This document shows positions 34,363 to 42,914 of a stretch of DNA of 64,000 nt, piece after piece. Origin of the DNA: CAJWOS01 sp964502005 (GTDB taxonomy: Bacteria > Myxococcota_A > UBA796 > UBA2385); the NCBI GenBank assembly GCA_964502005.1, contig CAZCUX010000002.1, positions 124,001-188,000 on the forward strand, read 5' to 3'. The position numbers and the translations under genes are program-made. The notes under the pieces are model-generated. The model did no database searches. It saw nothing but the letters and a program-made list of their open reading frames with translations, and was not told where the DNA came from. Position 1 is the first letter of the stretch. Each line of letters opens with the position of its first letter.

Positions 34363-35787
34363 TCAGACGATGCGGAAATAGCCCGCAAGAGTGCAGCGCC
34401 GTTCCCGTGTGAAGGTGCGGGCGGTGGTCAATCCGTCGCCCGTGGGAGATGCGATGGTGAAGCTGGTGAAGCCTTCGCCGCCAAAACCAAGCCCCGCCAC
34501 GCTGGGCGCATTCTTCACAAAGATGGAGCCGTCGAATGCCCGCGCCATCCGGTGCAGCGCATCCAAGTCGCGGGAGTACATTACGGCGGTGTGCCGATAG
34601 CCATGCTCCGCCTCGACCGCGAGGTCGATGCCTTGGTGAACGTCTGCAACCCGCACGAACGGAAGGACCGGCATCAGCATTTCGTGCTGCACGAAAGGAT
34701 GCGAGAATGGAACCTCGCACACAATCAAGCGGGGGTCTCCCCGCACAGGGACATCGATTTCCCGCAACATCTTCGCCGCGTCCTTGCCAATCCAATCGCG
34801 GTTGACGTGTGCGCGGTCCGGTGTGAGCACCAGCTTTTCGAGGCGCGTAATTTGGTGGTGCCGCAACCGGACACACCCCAAGGCTTCGATACGGTCGAGC
34901 AGGTCTTCGAATACAGACTCCACCGCGAAGACTTCTTTTTCGTCGACGCAGATGATGTTGTTGTCGAGGCTCGCTCCCCGCACGATGCCGCGTGCGGCAC
35001 GGTCAAGGTCGGCGGTTTGGTCGACCACAACGGGCGGATTTCCGGGACCACCCGCAACGCAGCGCTTGCCCGAAGACATCGCAGCTTTGACGACAGCGCC
35101 CCCGCCCGTAACGACGACCAAGCCGGTGCCTTTGTGCGTCATGACCCGATTTGCAGAGTCGATGGTCGGCTCTGCCACACAGGTCATGAGGTTCTCGGGG
35201 CCACCGACTTCCATAATGGCGCGGTTGATGATGTCGATGCACCATGCACTGCACCGCTTGGCGCCGGGGTGCACGTTGAACACCACCGCATTGCCGCCGG
35301 ACACCATGCCGATGCCATTGTTGATAATGGTTTCGGTCGGGTTGGTGCTCGGCGTGATGGCTGCAATCACGCCATACGGGGCGCGCTCCACCAGCGTCAA
35401 GCCATCGTCCCCCGAGAACGCATCGGGCCGAAGAATTTCCGGGCCGGGCGTTTTGTGAATGACGAGGAGATTCTTGGTGATTTTGTCTGTGCGACGCCCA
35501 AGGCCCGTTTCTTCGTAGGCCATGTCCGCGAGGGTAGTGACCACCTCCGCGCACCGCCGCCGAACATTGGCAATCATCTCGCGGCGCTTTTCAAGCGGCA
35601 ACTCGACCAGCTGCGCTTGCGCGATAGACGCTGCGGAAAACGCATCATCCACCGATGAGAACACGCCCCGCTGCCGGTCCGGCGGGGTGTCGCGGTCGGG
35701 CTGCGGCGCGGTATCGCCCGCTTCGAGGCGCTGGAGCACCTTGGCGACAATGGCCGAGATGTCCGCGCGTGGGTCTGCACCACTCAT
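34363..35787 (-). CDS. CoA-acylating aldehyde dehydrogenase (PduP/EutE family), BMC cargo
   Basis: The 474-residue enzyme has APYGVIAAITPSTNPTET, the coenzyme loop VVVTGGGAVVKAAMSSGK, AGGPGNPPVVVD, and catalytic Cys280 in DNNIICVDE, the pattern of acylating dehydrogenases that turn an aldehyde, CoA and NAD into acyl-CoA and NADH. Residues ~9-22 (DISAIVAKVLQRLE) form an amphipathic helix followed by a Pro-rich linker, the usual N-terminal encapsulation peptide. Both ends overlap or nearly touch shell genes. With the aldolase it gives a two-step path from a deoxy-sugar phosphate to lactoyl-CoA or a similar product, by inference. Confidence 0.93.
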   Translation of the reverse strand: MSGADPRADISAIVAKVLQRLEAGDTAPQPDRDTPPDRQRGVFSSVDDAFSAASIAQAQLVELPLEKRREMIANVRRRCAEVVTTLADMAYEETGLGRRTDKITKNLLVIHKTPGPEILRPDAFSGDDGLTLVERAPYGVIAAITPSTNPTETIINNGIGMVSGGNAVVFNVHPGAKRCSAWCIDIINRAIMEVGGPENLMTCVAEPTIDSANRVMTHKGTGLVVVTGGGAVVKAAMSSGKRCVAGGPGNPPVVVDQTADLDRAARGIVRGASLDNNIICVDEKEVFAVESVFEDLLDRIEALGCVRLRHHQITRLEKLVLTPDRAHVNRDWIGKDAAKMLREIDVPVRGDPRLIVCEVPFSHPFVQHEMLMPVLPFVRVADVHQGIDLAVEAEHGYRHTAVMYSRDLDALHRMARAFDGSIFVKNAPSVAGLGFGGEGFTSFTIASPTGDGLTTARTFTRERRCTLAGYFRIV

Positions 35788-36107
35788 TCGCGCTCCTCGG
35801 CCGGGTCACCAAAGCCGGTCGCCTTGTTGTAGACGACATCGCCGTCCACGTCGATTTCGTCCACGATGGCCATGACACAATGGTCGACGGGCCGTTTGTC
35901 GGTCATCACGGTCTGCCGCGCGGACGAACCGGCCGCGTACAGGACCACCTCACCGATGCCTGCCCCCACACTGTCAACGGCGACCACAAAGCTCTTTTGG
36001 TCGCGCATGTCCATCGAAAGGTCACGCACGACATAGAGTTTGAGGCCCGAAAGCTTTTCGTCCTTGCGGGTGGAGACGACCGTCCCCACGATGCGACCAA
36101 GGCGCAT
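35784..36107 (-). CDS. BMC pentamer shell protein (EutN/CcmL family), copy 3
   Basis: The 107-residue protein shows LGRIVGTVVSTRKDEKLSGLKL, VDSVGAGIGEVVLYAAGSSAR and VMAIVDEIDVDG. It is the most canonical of the three vertex proteins and has a strong ribosome site (AGGAGGAG seven bases before the ATG). Its stop overlaps the dehydrogenase ATG (ATGA), so shell and cargo are translated together. Confidence 0.92.
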   Translation of the reverse strand: MRLGRIVGTVVSTRKDEKLSGLKLYVVRDLSMDMRDQKSFVVAVDSVGAGIGEVVLYAAGSSARQTVMTDKRPVDHCVMAIVDEIDVDGDVVYNKATGFGDPAEERE

Positions 36108-36149
36108 GGCTGGCTCCTCCTGGGAGCAAAAACGACGGGAAGGCCGAGT

Positions 36150-36449
36150 TCAGTTGCCGGACGACTCGGCAGGCTTGCGACCAAGCGGAAGCACCTGGTC
36201 GATGTTGCCGTGAGGACGCGGAATCACGTGAACGCTGACGAGTTCGCCAACCCGCTGGGCTTGGCGCGCGCCGGCTTCGGTGGCAGCCTTGACCGCAGCG
36301 ACGTCGCCGCGGACGATGGCGGTAACGTAGCCGCCGCCGGTCTTCTCAAAGCCGACCAACTCAACACGAGCGGCCTTCACCATTGCATCGGAGGCTTCTA
36401 CCATCGCGACAAAGCCGCGCGTTTCAATCATACCCAGTGCGTCAGCCAT
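36150..36449 (-). CDS. BMC hexamer shell protein (BMC-H)
   Basis: The 99-residue protein is a single canonical BMC domain: ALGMIETRGFVAMVEASDAMVKAA, VELVGFEKTGGGYVTAIVRGDVAAVKAATEAG. Such proteins tile the facets of the shell. It is the only hexamer gene in the locus. Gaps of 42 and 104 bp separate it from its neighbours, enough for its own ribosome site and for differing expression of the most abundant shell part. Confidence 0.95.
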   Translation of the reverse strand: MADALGMIETRGFVAMVEASDAMVKAARVELVGFEKTGGGYVTAIVRGDVAAVKAATEAGARQAQRVGELVSVHVIPRPHGNIDQVLPLGRKPAESSGN

Positions 36450-36553
36450 GGGACTCTCCAAACTATTCTTCGTGAGGGTGGCGCCCGACCCACCATGGCC
36501 GGGCAAGAATGGACATCCCGTCTGCACCTATCTGGGCAGACCGGAAGAAAGTC

Positions 36554-37186
36554 TCAGCGCGAAAGCGCTTCAATGGCCGCAATGGCCGCTTCGCGGGCGC
36601 TATCGATTTCCGCTTCGGAGCCCGCCATCCAAAGACGGCCGAATGCACCGAACGGAAGAACGTTGATGAGGTTGACGTTCGCAGCTTTCTCCGCTTCATT
36701 CGCCGCAGCAACAATCCATGCTGCGGGTTCGGTTTCCAGAATGAACAGCGATTGCCCCGGGAGCAACATCATGCCCTTCCGGTTGCGGTTGATGATTTGC
36801 GCTTGGTAGGGCTCAACCGCGCGAATGACCTGGTCACTCACGACGCGGGGCTTCTTGACGTCTTCCCGCGTGAGACCCAAATATTCCAAGATGACGTCGC
36901 CGGCGCTCTGCACCTCGCCCTTGTCATCGTGGTGGATTTCGAGCAGACCGAAAGCCCGCTCGACCACCTGAACCGCAGGCGCAGCGCGCGTGGCTTTGAG
37001 CGCCACGTCCGTGACCCGGTTGATGATCATACCGGGCGCAGTTTCGACGAACAAGGACGCCTGGTCTGCCAACGGCAAGAAACCGCGACAGGTGGTTCCC
37101 ACGAACGCCGCAAGCTGCGGCTGCAGGCTGTCCAGGAAAACGAAGCCTCGGAGGGTGACCCCTCCACCTTTGCCGGATGCGGACAA
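36554..37186 (-). CDS. BMC tandem-domain shell protein (BMC-T), stacked-trimer type
   Basis: The 210-residue protein has two BMC-like domains: LRGFVFLDSLQPQLAAFVGT through VVERAFGLLEIHH, and VIRAVEPYQAQIINRNRKGM through AEIDSAREAAIAA. It closely recalls the Haliangium ochraceum stacked BMC-T protein (same 'FLDSLQPQLA' and 'AYQxQIINRN' segments, from memory), a type that forms double-layer gated trimers. TTG 37186 is the start, seven bases after GGAG. It is the first gene of the operon, with a 209-bp promoter region shared with the divergent lipoprotein. Confidence 0.9.
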   Translation of the reverse strand: MSASGKGGGVTLRGFVFLDSLQPQLAAFVGTTCRGFLPLADQASLFVETAPGMIINRVTDVALKATRAAPAVQVVERAFGLLEIHHDDKGEVQSAGDVILEYLGLTREDVKKPRVVSDQVIRAVEPYQAQIINRNRKGMMLLPGQSLFILETEPAAWIVAAANEAEKAANVNLINVLPFGAFGRLWMAGSEAEIDSAREAAIAAIEALSR

Positions 37187-37395
37187 CTGCGCACTCCATA
37201 GTGAGGTAGGACGCTCAAGAGGAACGTCCCTCGTTCCTCCCTGGGTACCGCGTCGCGGTAAGGCGCGTCAAGTGCATGCGCGGGCGACGGCCTCGGGCCG
37301 TGCCCGTTGACCACTATCTCACCACTGCATACCGTGTAGCGAATGTCCGGCGACCTTCGAGCGCAGGACCTCCCAATCTCTCGATGGAGATCGCG

Positions 37396-38073
37396 ATGAA
37401 ACGTGTCCTCCTGGCCATCTTGACGGCCGCCGTAGCCGGGGGCTGCCCTGACCCCAACCCCACCGCCGCGTATACCTCGACCCCCGGCGCCGCCGACCCC
37501 GGAACGCCCGGTAGCGTCGGCGCTGCAGGTATGGCAGGTGGAACGCGCCCCGACGATGCGCGCTTCAAAGTGAAAAACGGCGAAGGCATCGAACTGGCTG
37601 GCACATTCGACTATGAAGGCGACGCTACGGGTCGTTGCCAACTCGACTTTCTGTCCCGCTCGGGGGACGGTCCGCCCATGCTCGTCCATACCGTGCAGCT
37701 CGAAAAGCCCGGCCCATGGTCGACCCGCGCGCCCGCCAACTTTGGCGAGCTTTATATCGTTGCGTTTATTGACAAAGCGGGCGACGGCCCCAGCGCAGAC
37801 GACCCTGCTGCAATGACCAACGGCCCTCTCCAAATCGCCGAGTCTGACATCAAGGACATCACATTGGCCCTGAGCGACACCCCCGACCTCGGCGCATTTA
37901 CGCCAGGGGGCGGCGGTCAGCCCCAAGGAAGCCCCCCGCCAGATGGGCCCCCGCCGGATGGCCCCCCGCCAGATGGCCCCCCGCCAGATGGGCCCCCGCC
38001 AGATGGGCCCCCGCCAGATGATTCACCTGCCCCCAACGCGGACGTCACCGTTCCCGCGGACGCCACGCCGTGA
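37396..38073 (+). CDS. Lipoprotein with C-terminal PPPDG repeats
   Basis: The 225-residue protein has a lipoprotein signal (RVLLAILTAAVAGGC, Cys17), a Gly/Pro/Thr linker, a compact beta-rich domain (EGIELAGTFDYEGDATGRCQ, GELYIVAFIDKAGDG) and a tail with six PPPDG repeats. The central domain resembles a small carbohydrate-binding or CarboxypepD-like fold, not assigned. GGAG lies six bases before the ATG. Its stop overlaps the GTG start of the glycosyltransferase, so it is part of the envelope gene run. Confidence 0.65.
   Translation: MKRVLLAILTAAVAGGCPDPNPTAAYTSTPGAADPGTPGSVGAAGMAGGTRPDDARFKVKNGEGIELAGTFDYEGDATGRCQLDFLSRSGDGPPMLVHTVQLEKPGPWSTRAPANFGELYIVAFIDKAGDGPSADDPAAMTNGPLQIAESDIKDITLALSDTPDLGAFTPGGGGQPQGSPPPDGPPPDGPPPDGPPPDGPPPDGPPPDDSPAPNADVTVPADATP
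37933..38022 (+). repeat. Six 15-bp repeats encoding PPPDG
   Basis: Six in-frame 15-bp units of the type CCC-CCG-CCA-GAT-GGG encode PPPDG; the last ends in GAT. Near-identity of units suggests recent slippage. Confidence 0.9.
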
Positions 38074-39098
38074 CACAGTCACCCGCCGCCGAAGCGTTGC
38101 CGGATGTTAGCGTCTGCATTCCCGTGTATGACGAGGTGGACAACATTCCCCACCTCCACCGGGCACTGTTATCTGCGCTCGAGCCTGCCGGCGTGCGCTT
38201 CGAAGTCATCTACGTCAACGATGGCAGCGTCGACGGCAGCGGGGCCGCTCTGGATGCAATCGCGGAAACCGACGACCGCGCGCGGGTTGTACATTTTGTC
38301 CGAAACTACGGCCAAACCGCGGCTCTCACCGCAGGAATCGACCACGCGCGTGCTCCGGTTCTGGTCACGATGGACGGCGACCTCCAAAACGACCCCGCCG
38401 ACATTCCGCATATGCTCGACTTTCTCAAGCGTGATGAGGCGGATGTAGTCTGCGGCTGGCGAAAAGACCGCCAGGATGCCCTGATGACACGTACTTTTCC
38501 CAGTCGCGTCGCCAATGGGCTGATTTCTCGCTTATCCAACGTACATCTGCACGATTACGGGTGCACCCTTCGTGTATATCGACGCGAGTTTATTCAAGGA
38601 ATTCCGCTTTATGGTGAGATGCACCGCTTCATCCCAATTTATGTGACTTGGGCGGGAGCACGAATCGCCGAGGTCCCCGTGCGGCACCACCCACGCACGC
38701 GAGGAACCTCAAAATACGGTCTATGGCGCATACCGAAGGTCCTCCTCGACCTCACTACCGTAAAATTTCTCCGGGACTTCTACGTAACGCCTATCTACTT
38801 TTTTGGATGGGTTGGATTTTCGTTTGTGTTTTGTGGGACGGCAGCCTTGGCAATGGCGATGGTGTCTTGGCTCTTTTCCGCACCGCTATTGGCCGCGACG
38901 CTCGCCGTCGTTGGGGTTGTATTTGGTGTCAGCGGGGTCCTCGAAATTACATTGGGAATCATTGCCGAAGTGTTGATTCGTATGCATTACGAAATCCAAG
39001 ACAAAGCGCCATACCGTATTCGTCGGGTTATCAACCTGCCTGGCGCCCAAACGATTCTCGATGAAGAGCCCCGCGGTCGCGGGACCACCCGACACTGA
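38070..39098 (+). CDS. GT2 glycosyltransferase with two C-terminal membrane helices
   Basis: The 342-residue protein has the GT2 motifs SVCIPVYDEVDNIP, VNDGSVDGS and VTMDGDLQNDP (the DxD metal site), then GTSKYGLWRIPKVLLDL, followed by two membrane helices near residues 240-305. This matches polyprenyl-phosphate sugar transferases (ArnC/GtrB type), which load a sugar on undecaprenyl phosphate at the inner face of the membrane. It starts at GTG 38070, overlapping the lipoprotein stop. AsnB follows after 11 bp. Confidence 0.92.
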   Translation: MTQSPAAEALPDVSVCIPVYDEVDNIPHLHRALLSALEPAGVRFEVIYVNDGSVDGSGAALDAIAETDDRARVVHFVRNYGQTAALTAGIDHARAPVLVTMDGDLQNDPADIPHMLDFLKRDEADVVCGWRKDRQDALMTRTFPSRVANGLISRLSNVHLHDYGCTLRVYRREFIQGIPLYGEMHRFIPIYVTWAGARIAEVPVRHHPRTRGTSKYGLWRIPKVLLDLTTVKFLRDFYVTPIYFFGWVGFSFVFCGTAALAMAMVSWLFSAPLLAATLAVVGVVFGVSGVLEITLGIIAEVLIRMHYEIQDKAPYRIRRVINLPGAQTILDEEPRGRGTTRH

Positions 39099-39109
39099 CG
39101 AGGCAAGCG

Positions 39110-40996
39110 ATGTGTGGAATTGTCGGCATGTTCCGGCCAGCAGGTGTAGACACACGCGGCCTCGGTGCAATGACAAACGCGCTTGCACACCGCGGCCCCG
39201 ACCAAGCCTGGACCGCGGGGGTCCTTCCCTTCGACCCCAGCCAAGGCAATGCGCCGATTGCGGGCCTTGGCGTACGGCGCCTTGCGATTGTGGATGTCGC
39301 AGGAGGCACACAGCCTGCACTCGACGCGAGTGGCCGCTGGTGGGTATGCCTCAATGGACAAATCTACAATCACAATCGAATCCGCCAAGAACTCCACGCA
39401 CAGGGCGTTCCTTTCCGGGAGCATGGAGACGCGGAAGTCGTCGCACAACTGGTAGCGAATGTAGGCGTAGAAAGTGCATTGGGCCAACTCGTGGGTCAGT
39501 TCGCACTGGCAATAGTGGATTCCCATGAACGTCGGCTATGGCTCGTTCGTGACCGCATGGGCCAGAAACCATTGTATTGGACGTTGCTCTCCAACGGGAG
39601 CTTATTGTGGGCATCGGAGCTTCGCGCAATTCGCAATCATCCCGACGTACGATTGGTTGAGAACCAAACGGCGCTCCAAGCCGCACTTCTATGGGAATTT
39701 GTCCCCTCACCTTGGACACCTTTCCAAGGGATTCACAAACTTACACCTGGTGGTCGGCTCTTCTTCGATGGTGCAGCCCCATCCGTCGACCGCTGGTATG
39801 TGCCGCCGGTTCCCAAGACAGGGCGCGACGGCAACTTTGCGCGATGGGCGCGGTCCGTACGAGGCTCTTTGGATGTCGCCGTAATGCAGCGACTCCAGGC
39901 AGATGTGCCCGTCGGTGCTCTGTTGTCGGGCGGCGTCGACTCGACCGCTGTGGCGGCCTTGGCCCAGAGCCACCTGCGAAGCCCCCTCGCTACTTTCGCC
40001 GTCTCGATTCAAGCGCCCGGATTCGACGAGGGACCGACGGCGCGAGCTGCGGCTGCCACCCTGGGGAGCTACCACCGCCAGTTTCCGATGACCGTAGACG
40101 ACCTCGATGAGCTCGCGATGGACGTACTGCAACATATGGACGAACCTCTCGCCGACAGCTCGTTGCTCCCTACCTGGTTGCTGATGCGCGCCGTTCGCGC
40201 CGAAGGCATCAAATGTGTGCTCTCGGGCGACGGTGCCGATGAGTTGTTCTGTGGGTATCCGACGACACTGGCGCACCGACTCGCACCGTTGGCAACCCCC
40301 ATGGCGTCCACACTTCGGCGAGTGCTATCGCGCATACCCCCCAATTCCGAGGGCATTTCAACGGAGTTTATGGCGAAACGCTTTGTAGAAGGACTGTCAT
40401 TGCCATTTCCTTGGCGACACTCGACCTGGATGGGGGCTTGGCTACCGTCAGAAGTGCAGGCCAACCCTGTCATCGACCAATTTCTGGCCGACATCGCCGC
40501 CCCCTCCGATGGCGCCGACCCCGTGTGCCGTGCACTTCATATGGACCAGCGCTTATACCTTGGCGACGGCGTTCTCACAAAGGTGGACCGCGCAAGTATG
40601 GCCCATGGCGTCGAAGTTCGAAGTCCATTTCTCGACCACCGTCTTGTAGAGCTGGCCGCGGACATTGGCATCGGACACAAGCTCGGAATGCCCCGTCGCA
40701 GCGGTCTTTTCCGTGGAAAGAAGGTCCTCAAAGCCGCCGTGGCTGACCTTCTTCCTGCGTCCACCCTTCGTCAACCAAAGCATGGATTTGGTTCCCCCAT
40801 TGGACCTTGGCTTCGACGGGCCGAAGGTCCAGTCCTAGACAACCTACCGTCGCAACTCGAAGACCTCATTCCACCCGACAAGATGCGCCAGGCAATCGAC
40901 GAGCACAAGCGCGGAACCGTCGACCATCGACGTCGAATTTGGTCGGCGATTGTGGTTGCCCAATGGAGGAACGGCCCCTGGGGACCCCAGCGATGA
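39110..40996 (+). CDS. asnB: Asparagine synthase (glutamine-hydrolysing)
   Basis: The 628-residue enzyme has the N-terminal glutaminase domain with Cys2 (MCGIVGMF), AHRGPD and FNGQIYN-like CLNGQIYNH, and a synthetase domain with the ATP-binding LLSGGVDST and LSGDGADELFCGYP. Such proteins amidate aspartate; within polysaccharide clusters, homologues also amidate sugar acids or other carboxylates. Position between a polyprenyl glycosyltransferase and a solute-binding lipoprotein favours an envelope-modifying role, by inference. Its stop overlaps the next ATG. Confidence 0.92.
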   Translation: MCGIVGMFRPAGVDTRGLGAMTNALAHRGPDQAWTAGVLPFDPSQGNAPIAGLGVRRLAIVDVAGGTQPALDASGRWWVCLNGQIYNHNRIRQELHAQGVPFREHGDAEVVAQLVANVGVESALGQLVGQFALAIVDSHERRLWLVRDRMGQKPLYWTLLSNGSLLWASELRAIRNHPDVRLVENQTALQAALLWEFVPSPWTPFQGIHKLTPGGRLFFDGAAPSVDRWYVPPVPKTGRDGNFARWARSVRGSLDVAVMQRLQADVPVGALLSGGVDSTAVAALAQSHLRSPLATFAVSIQAPGFDEGPTARAAAATLGSYHRQFPMTVDDLDELAMDVLQHMDEPLADSSLLPTWLLMRAVRAEGIKCVLSGDGADELFCGYPTTLAHRLAPLATPMASTLRRVLSRIPPNSEGISTEFMAKRFVEGLSLPFPWRHSTWMGAWLPSEVQANPVIDQFLADIAAPSDGADPVCRALHMDQRLYLGDGVLTKVDRASMAHGVEVRSPFLDHRLVELAADIGIGHKLGMPRRSGLFRGKKVLKAAVADLLPASTLRQPKHGFGSPIGPWLRRAEGPVLDNLPSQLEDLIPPDKMRQAIDEHKRGTVDHRRRIWSAIVVAQWRNGPWGPQR

Positions 40997-41901
40997 AATA
41001 TTGGTTTCCAATATTGGTGGTAGCCTGTGGCGCACCCGCCGAACGTGCGCCTACACTCCATGTGTTGGCACCCTCCGCGTTGGAAGCAGTCCTCGAACCG
41101 GCAGTGCGCGTATGGGAACAAGACCATCCATGTCAAGTTCGGTTTGGTTTTGACACTCCCGACCGTCTCATGCGTCAAGCCAATGCAGGCGCTCACGCCG
41201 ACGTTTTCATATCCGCAGATACGGAGTGGATGGATGCGTTGGTGCTGGACGGTCACATCGACCCAAGCACACGCGTGTCGCTCGCACATGACCCTTTGGT
41301 TTTCTTGACCACTCCTGACCAAGTTCCTATACATGACCCCGCTGACTTGGTACGCCTGCCTGCACCACGCCTTGGCCTGCTCGCTGCCAATGTACCGGAG
41401 GGCCGCATCGCCCAACGCGCACTTGAAGAGACAAGAGTTTGGGAGACCATTCGGGACGGCGTGACTGTCGTAAGATCTGGACCGGAACTGGTGGACGAAC
41501 TGGATTCCGGCGCGCTTTGGCTCGCAGTCGCGCGTCGAAGCACAGGACTTATCGGCCGAAATACCCTTCAGTCCTACCCATTTTCCCCGGAGCACCGCCT
41601 TGGCAGCGAGATTGAGGCCGCGCCGATGGGCGACGCCAAAAACCCGTGCGCTGCGCACACAATGTCGCTCATCGAAATGCTACGGAGCAGCCCTGTTGCC
41701 AATGAAGCCTGGACCCAAGGCGGCCTCAGCCCTATGCACGGCAACCCGCAGCCACATGGCCTCGGCGGCCCGCAGCCTGCCCCTGGCACGCGACCGGGAC
41801 CCGCAGGTACCCCCCTACAGATAGGTCCCCCCTTGCCCACACAGGCGCCACCGCGCCCTCCCACCGAGCCCGACCATCAGCCCGGCAGACCCACAAGGTA
41901 G
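40993..41901 (+). CDS. ModA-like solute-binding lipoprotein with Pro-rich tail
   Basis: The 302-residue protein has a lipobox (LVVACG) and a type II periplasmic-binding-protein fold like ModA: TLHVLAPSALEAVLEPAVRVW, ADVFISADTEWMDAL, VFLTTP, GLLAANVPEGRIAQRAL, GALWLAVARRS. ModA binds molybdate. No permease or ATPase gene is near, and the last ~50 residues are Pro/Gly-rich. It may bind another anion or act in sensing. The ATG overlaps the AsnB stop (ATGA), and its 3' end overlaps the convergent gene by 25 bp. Confidence 0.75.
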   Translation: MKYWFPILVVACGAPAERAPTLHVLAPSALEAVLEPAVRVWEQDHPCQVRFGFDTPDRLMRQANAGAHADVFISADTEWMDALVLDGHIDPSTRVSLAHDPLVFLTTPDQVPIHDPADLVRLPAPRLGLLAANVPEGRIAQRALEETRVWETIRDGVTVVRSGPELVDELDSGALWLAVARRSTGLIGRNTLQSYPFSPEHRLGSEIEAAPMGDAKNPCAAHTMSLIEMLRSSPVANEAWTQGGLSPMHGNPQPHGLGGPQPAPGTRPGPAGTPLQIGPPLPTQAPPRPPTEPDHQPGRPTR

Positions 41902-42914
41902 GCACGACCATCGGGAATGGCTGCCACCACCGCGTTACGGCTCGCGTCCAACCAGACCAGAACTTCGTCTGCGCCTTGCACCACAAGCGCGACCACCAGA
42001 GCATCCGACTCGACGCGGTCCAAGGCATCGACAACCGCCGAGCAGTGTGCGGCCAAGAGCAATGAACCATCCGCCTGATGGCGCGCACGATGGGCCTTCC
42101 AGAGTGCGGAAAGCACCTGCCGCTGCGACGCCAAATAGACGCCTTCCACCGACGCCGAAGCGCCAATGACCGCCGACAAGCTCGAAGGAGCTTGGAGATT
42201 CTGCGCGGCAGGGGCGGTCTCCACCGGTCGCGACGCTGCCGCCGGGCGCGCCTCGGCTGGCGCCTTTTCCGCGCGCGCACGACGCGCTTCTTCTTCTGCG
42301 GCTGCGGCACGCGCGGCGTCCAAGGCCGTCATCGGACGACGACCTGCACGGTCGGCGAGGCTGCGTGGGGCCCGGTCCGCCACAGATGCCGCGCGTTGCG
42401 CAGCCTTTTCTTGGGCCGCTTTGGCGAGCGTCCGCGCCAGTCGTTCTTTGTCTACGTCCGGCGTTGGTTGCGCGGCAATTTTCGCTTTGGCCTCGTCGGC
42501 CAGTTTCTTCGCCAGAGCTGCCTTGTCCGCTGCTTCGGCTGCTGCCTTTGCTTTGGCCTCGTCTGCGAGTTTCTTTGCCAATGCGCGCTTTTCGGCAGCT
42601 TCGGCTTCCATCTTCGCCTTGGCCTCTTCGGCGACACGACGCGCCAAAGCGGCCTTTTCCGCCGCTTCGACCGCGGCCTTTGCTTTCGCCTCTTCGGCCA
42701 ACGCGCGCGCCAAAGCGGCCTTGTCTACGCCAGAGTCGACCGGCGCAGAAGGTGTTGGAGCTTGCACGATGGCGTCAGCGTCGCTCGGGTCGGCGGCTAC
42801 GGGCGCTCGAAAGGAGGGCTGCGGCCGAGGAGGAACCGGCGCGGGCGGCTCGAACAGGTTGGACAACGGATCAAATCCTTTCGAACGGCCAGCCAAGCAC
42901 CACCTCCAAAACAT
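41877..42914 (-). CDS. Ala/Lys/Glu-rich repeat protein with C-terminal globular domain
   Basis: The 345-residue protein has a Pro-rich start, four near-identical 22-residue helical repeats (~65-150) built on KAALAKKLADEAKAK, a second Ala-rich stretch, and a ~95-residue globular domain ending in AYLVGLPG. The latter resembles a roadblock/LC7-like alpha-beta fold (LLAAHCSAVVDALDRVESDA, VVALVVQGADEVLVWLDA), a tentative call. GGGG lies five bases before the ATG at 42914; an upstream ATG at 42998 would add 28 residues. The repeats look like a long straight helix or coiled coil. Confidence 0.6.
   Translation of the reverse strand: MFWRWCLAGRSKGFDPLSNLFEPPAPVPPRPQPSFRAPVAADPSDADAIVQAPTPSAPVDSGVDKAALARALAEEAKAKAAVEAAEKAALARRVAEEAKAKMEAEAAEKRALAKKLADEAKAKAAAEAADKAALAKKLADEAKAKIAAQPTPDVDKERLARTLAKAAQEKAAQRAASVADRAPRSLADRAGRRPMTALDAARAAAAEEEARRARAEKAPAEARPAAASRPVETAPAAQNLQAPSSLSAVIGASASVEGVYLASQRQVLSALWKAHRARHQADGSLLLAAHCSAVVDALDRVESDALVVALVVQGADEVLVWLDASRNAVVAAIPDGRAYLVGLPG
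42459..42722 (-). repeat. Four 66-bp repeats encoding 22-residue helical units
   Basis: Four in-frame units, each starting K[AR]ALA and running through AEEAKAK or ADEAKAK, repeat with a 22-residue (66-bp) period inside the gene above. The fourth unit is partial. Confidence 0.85.

Noticed and set aside
33955..35658. 567-codon plus-strand open frame
   Set aside because: Antisense to the BMC-T and aldehyde dehydrogenase genes; low-complexity composition typical of GC-rich shadow frames.
37933..38022. Short tandem repeats considered as a CRISPR array
   Set aside because: Units are 15 bp, contiguous without spacers, and in frame coding for PPPDG.
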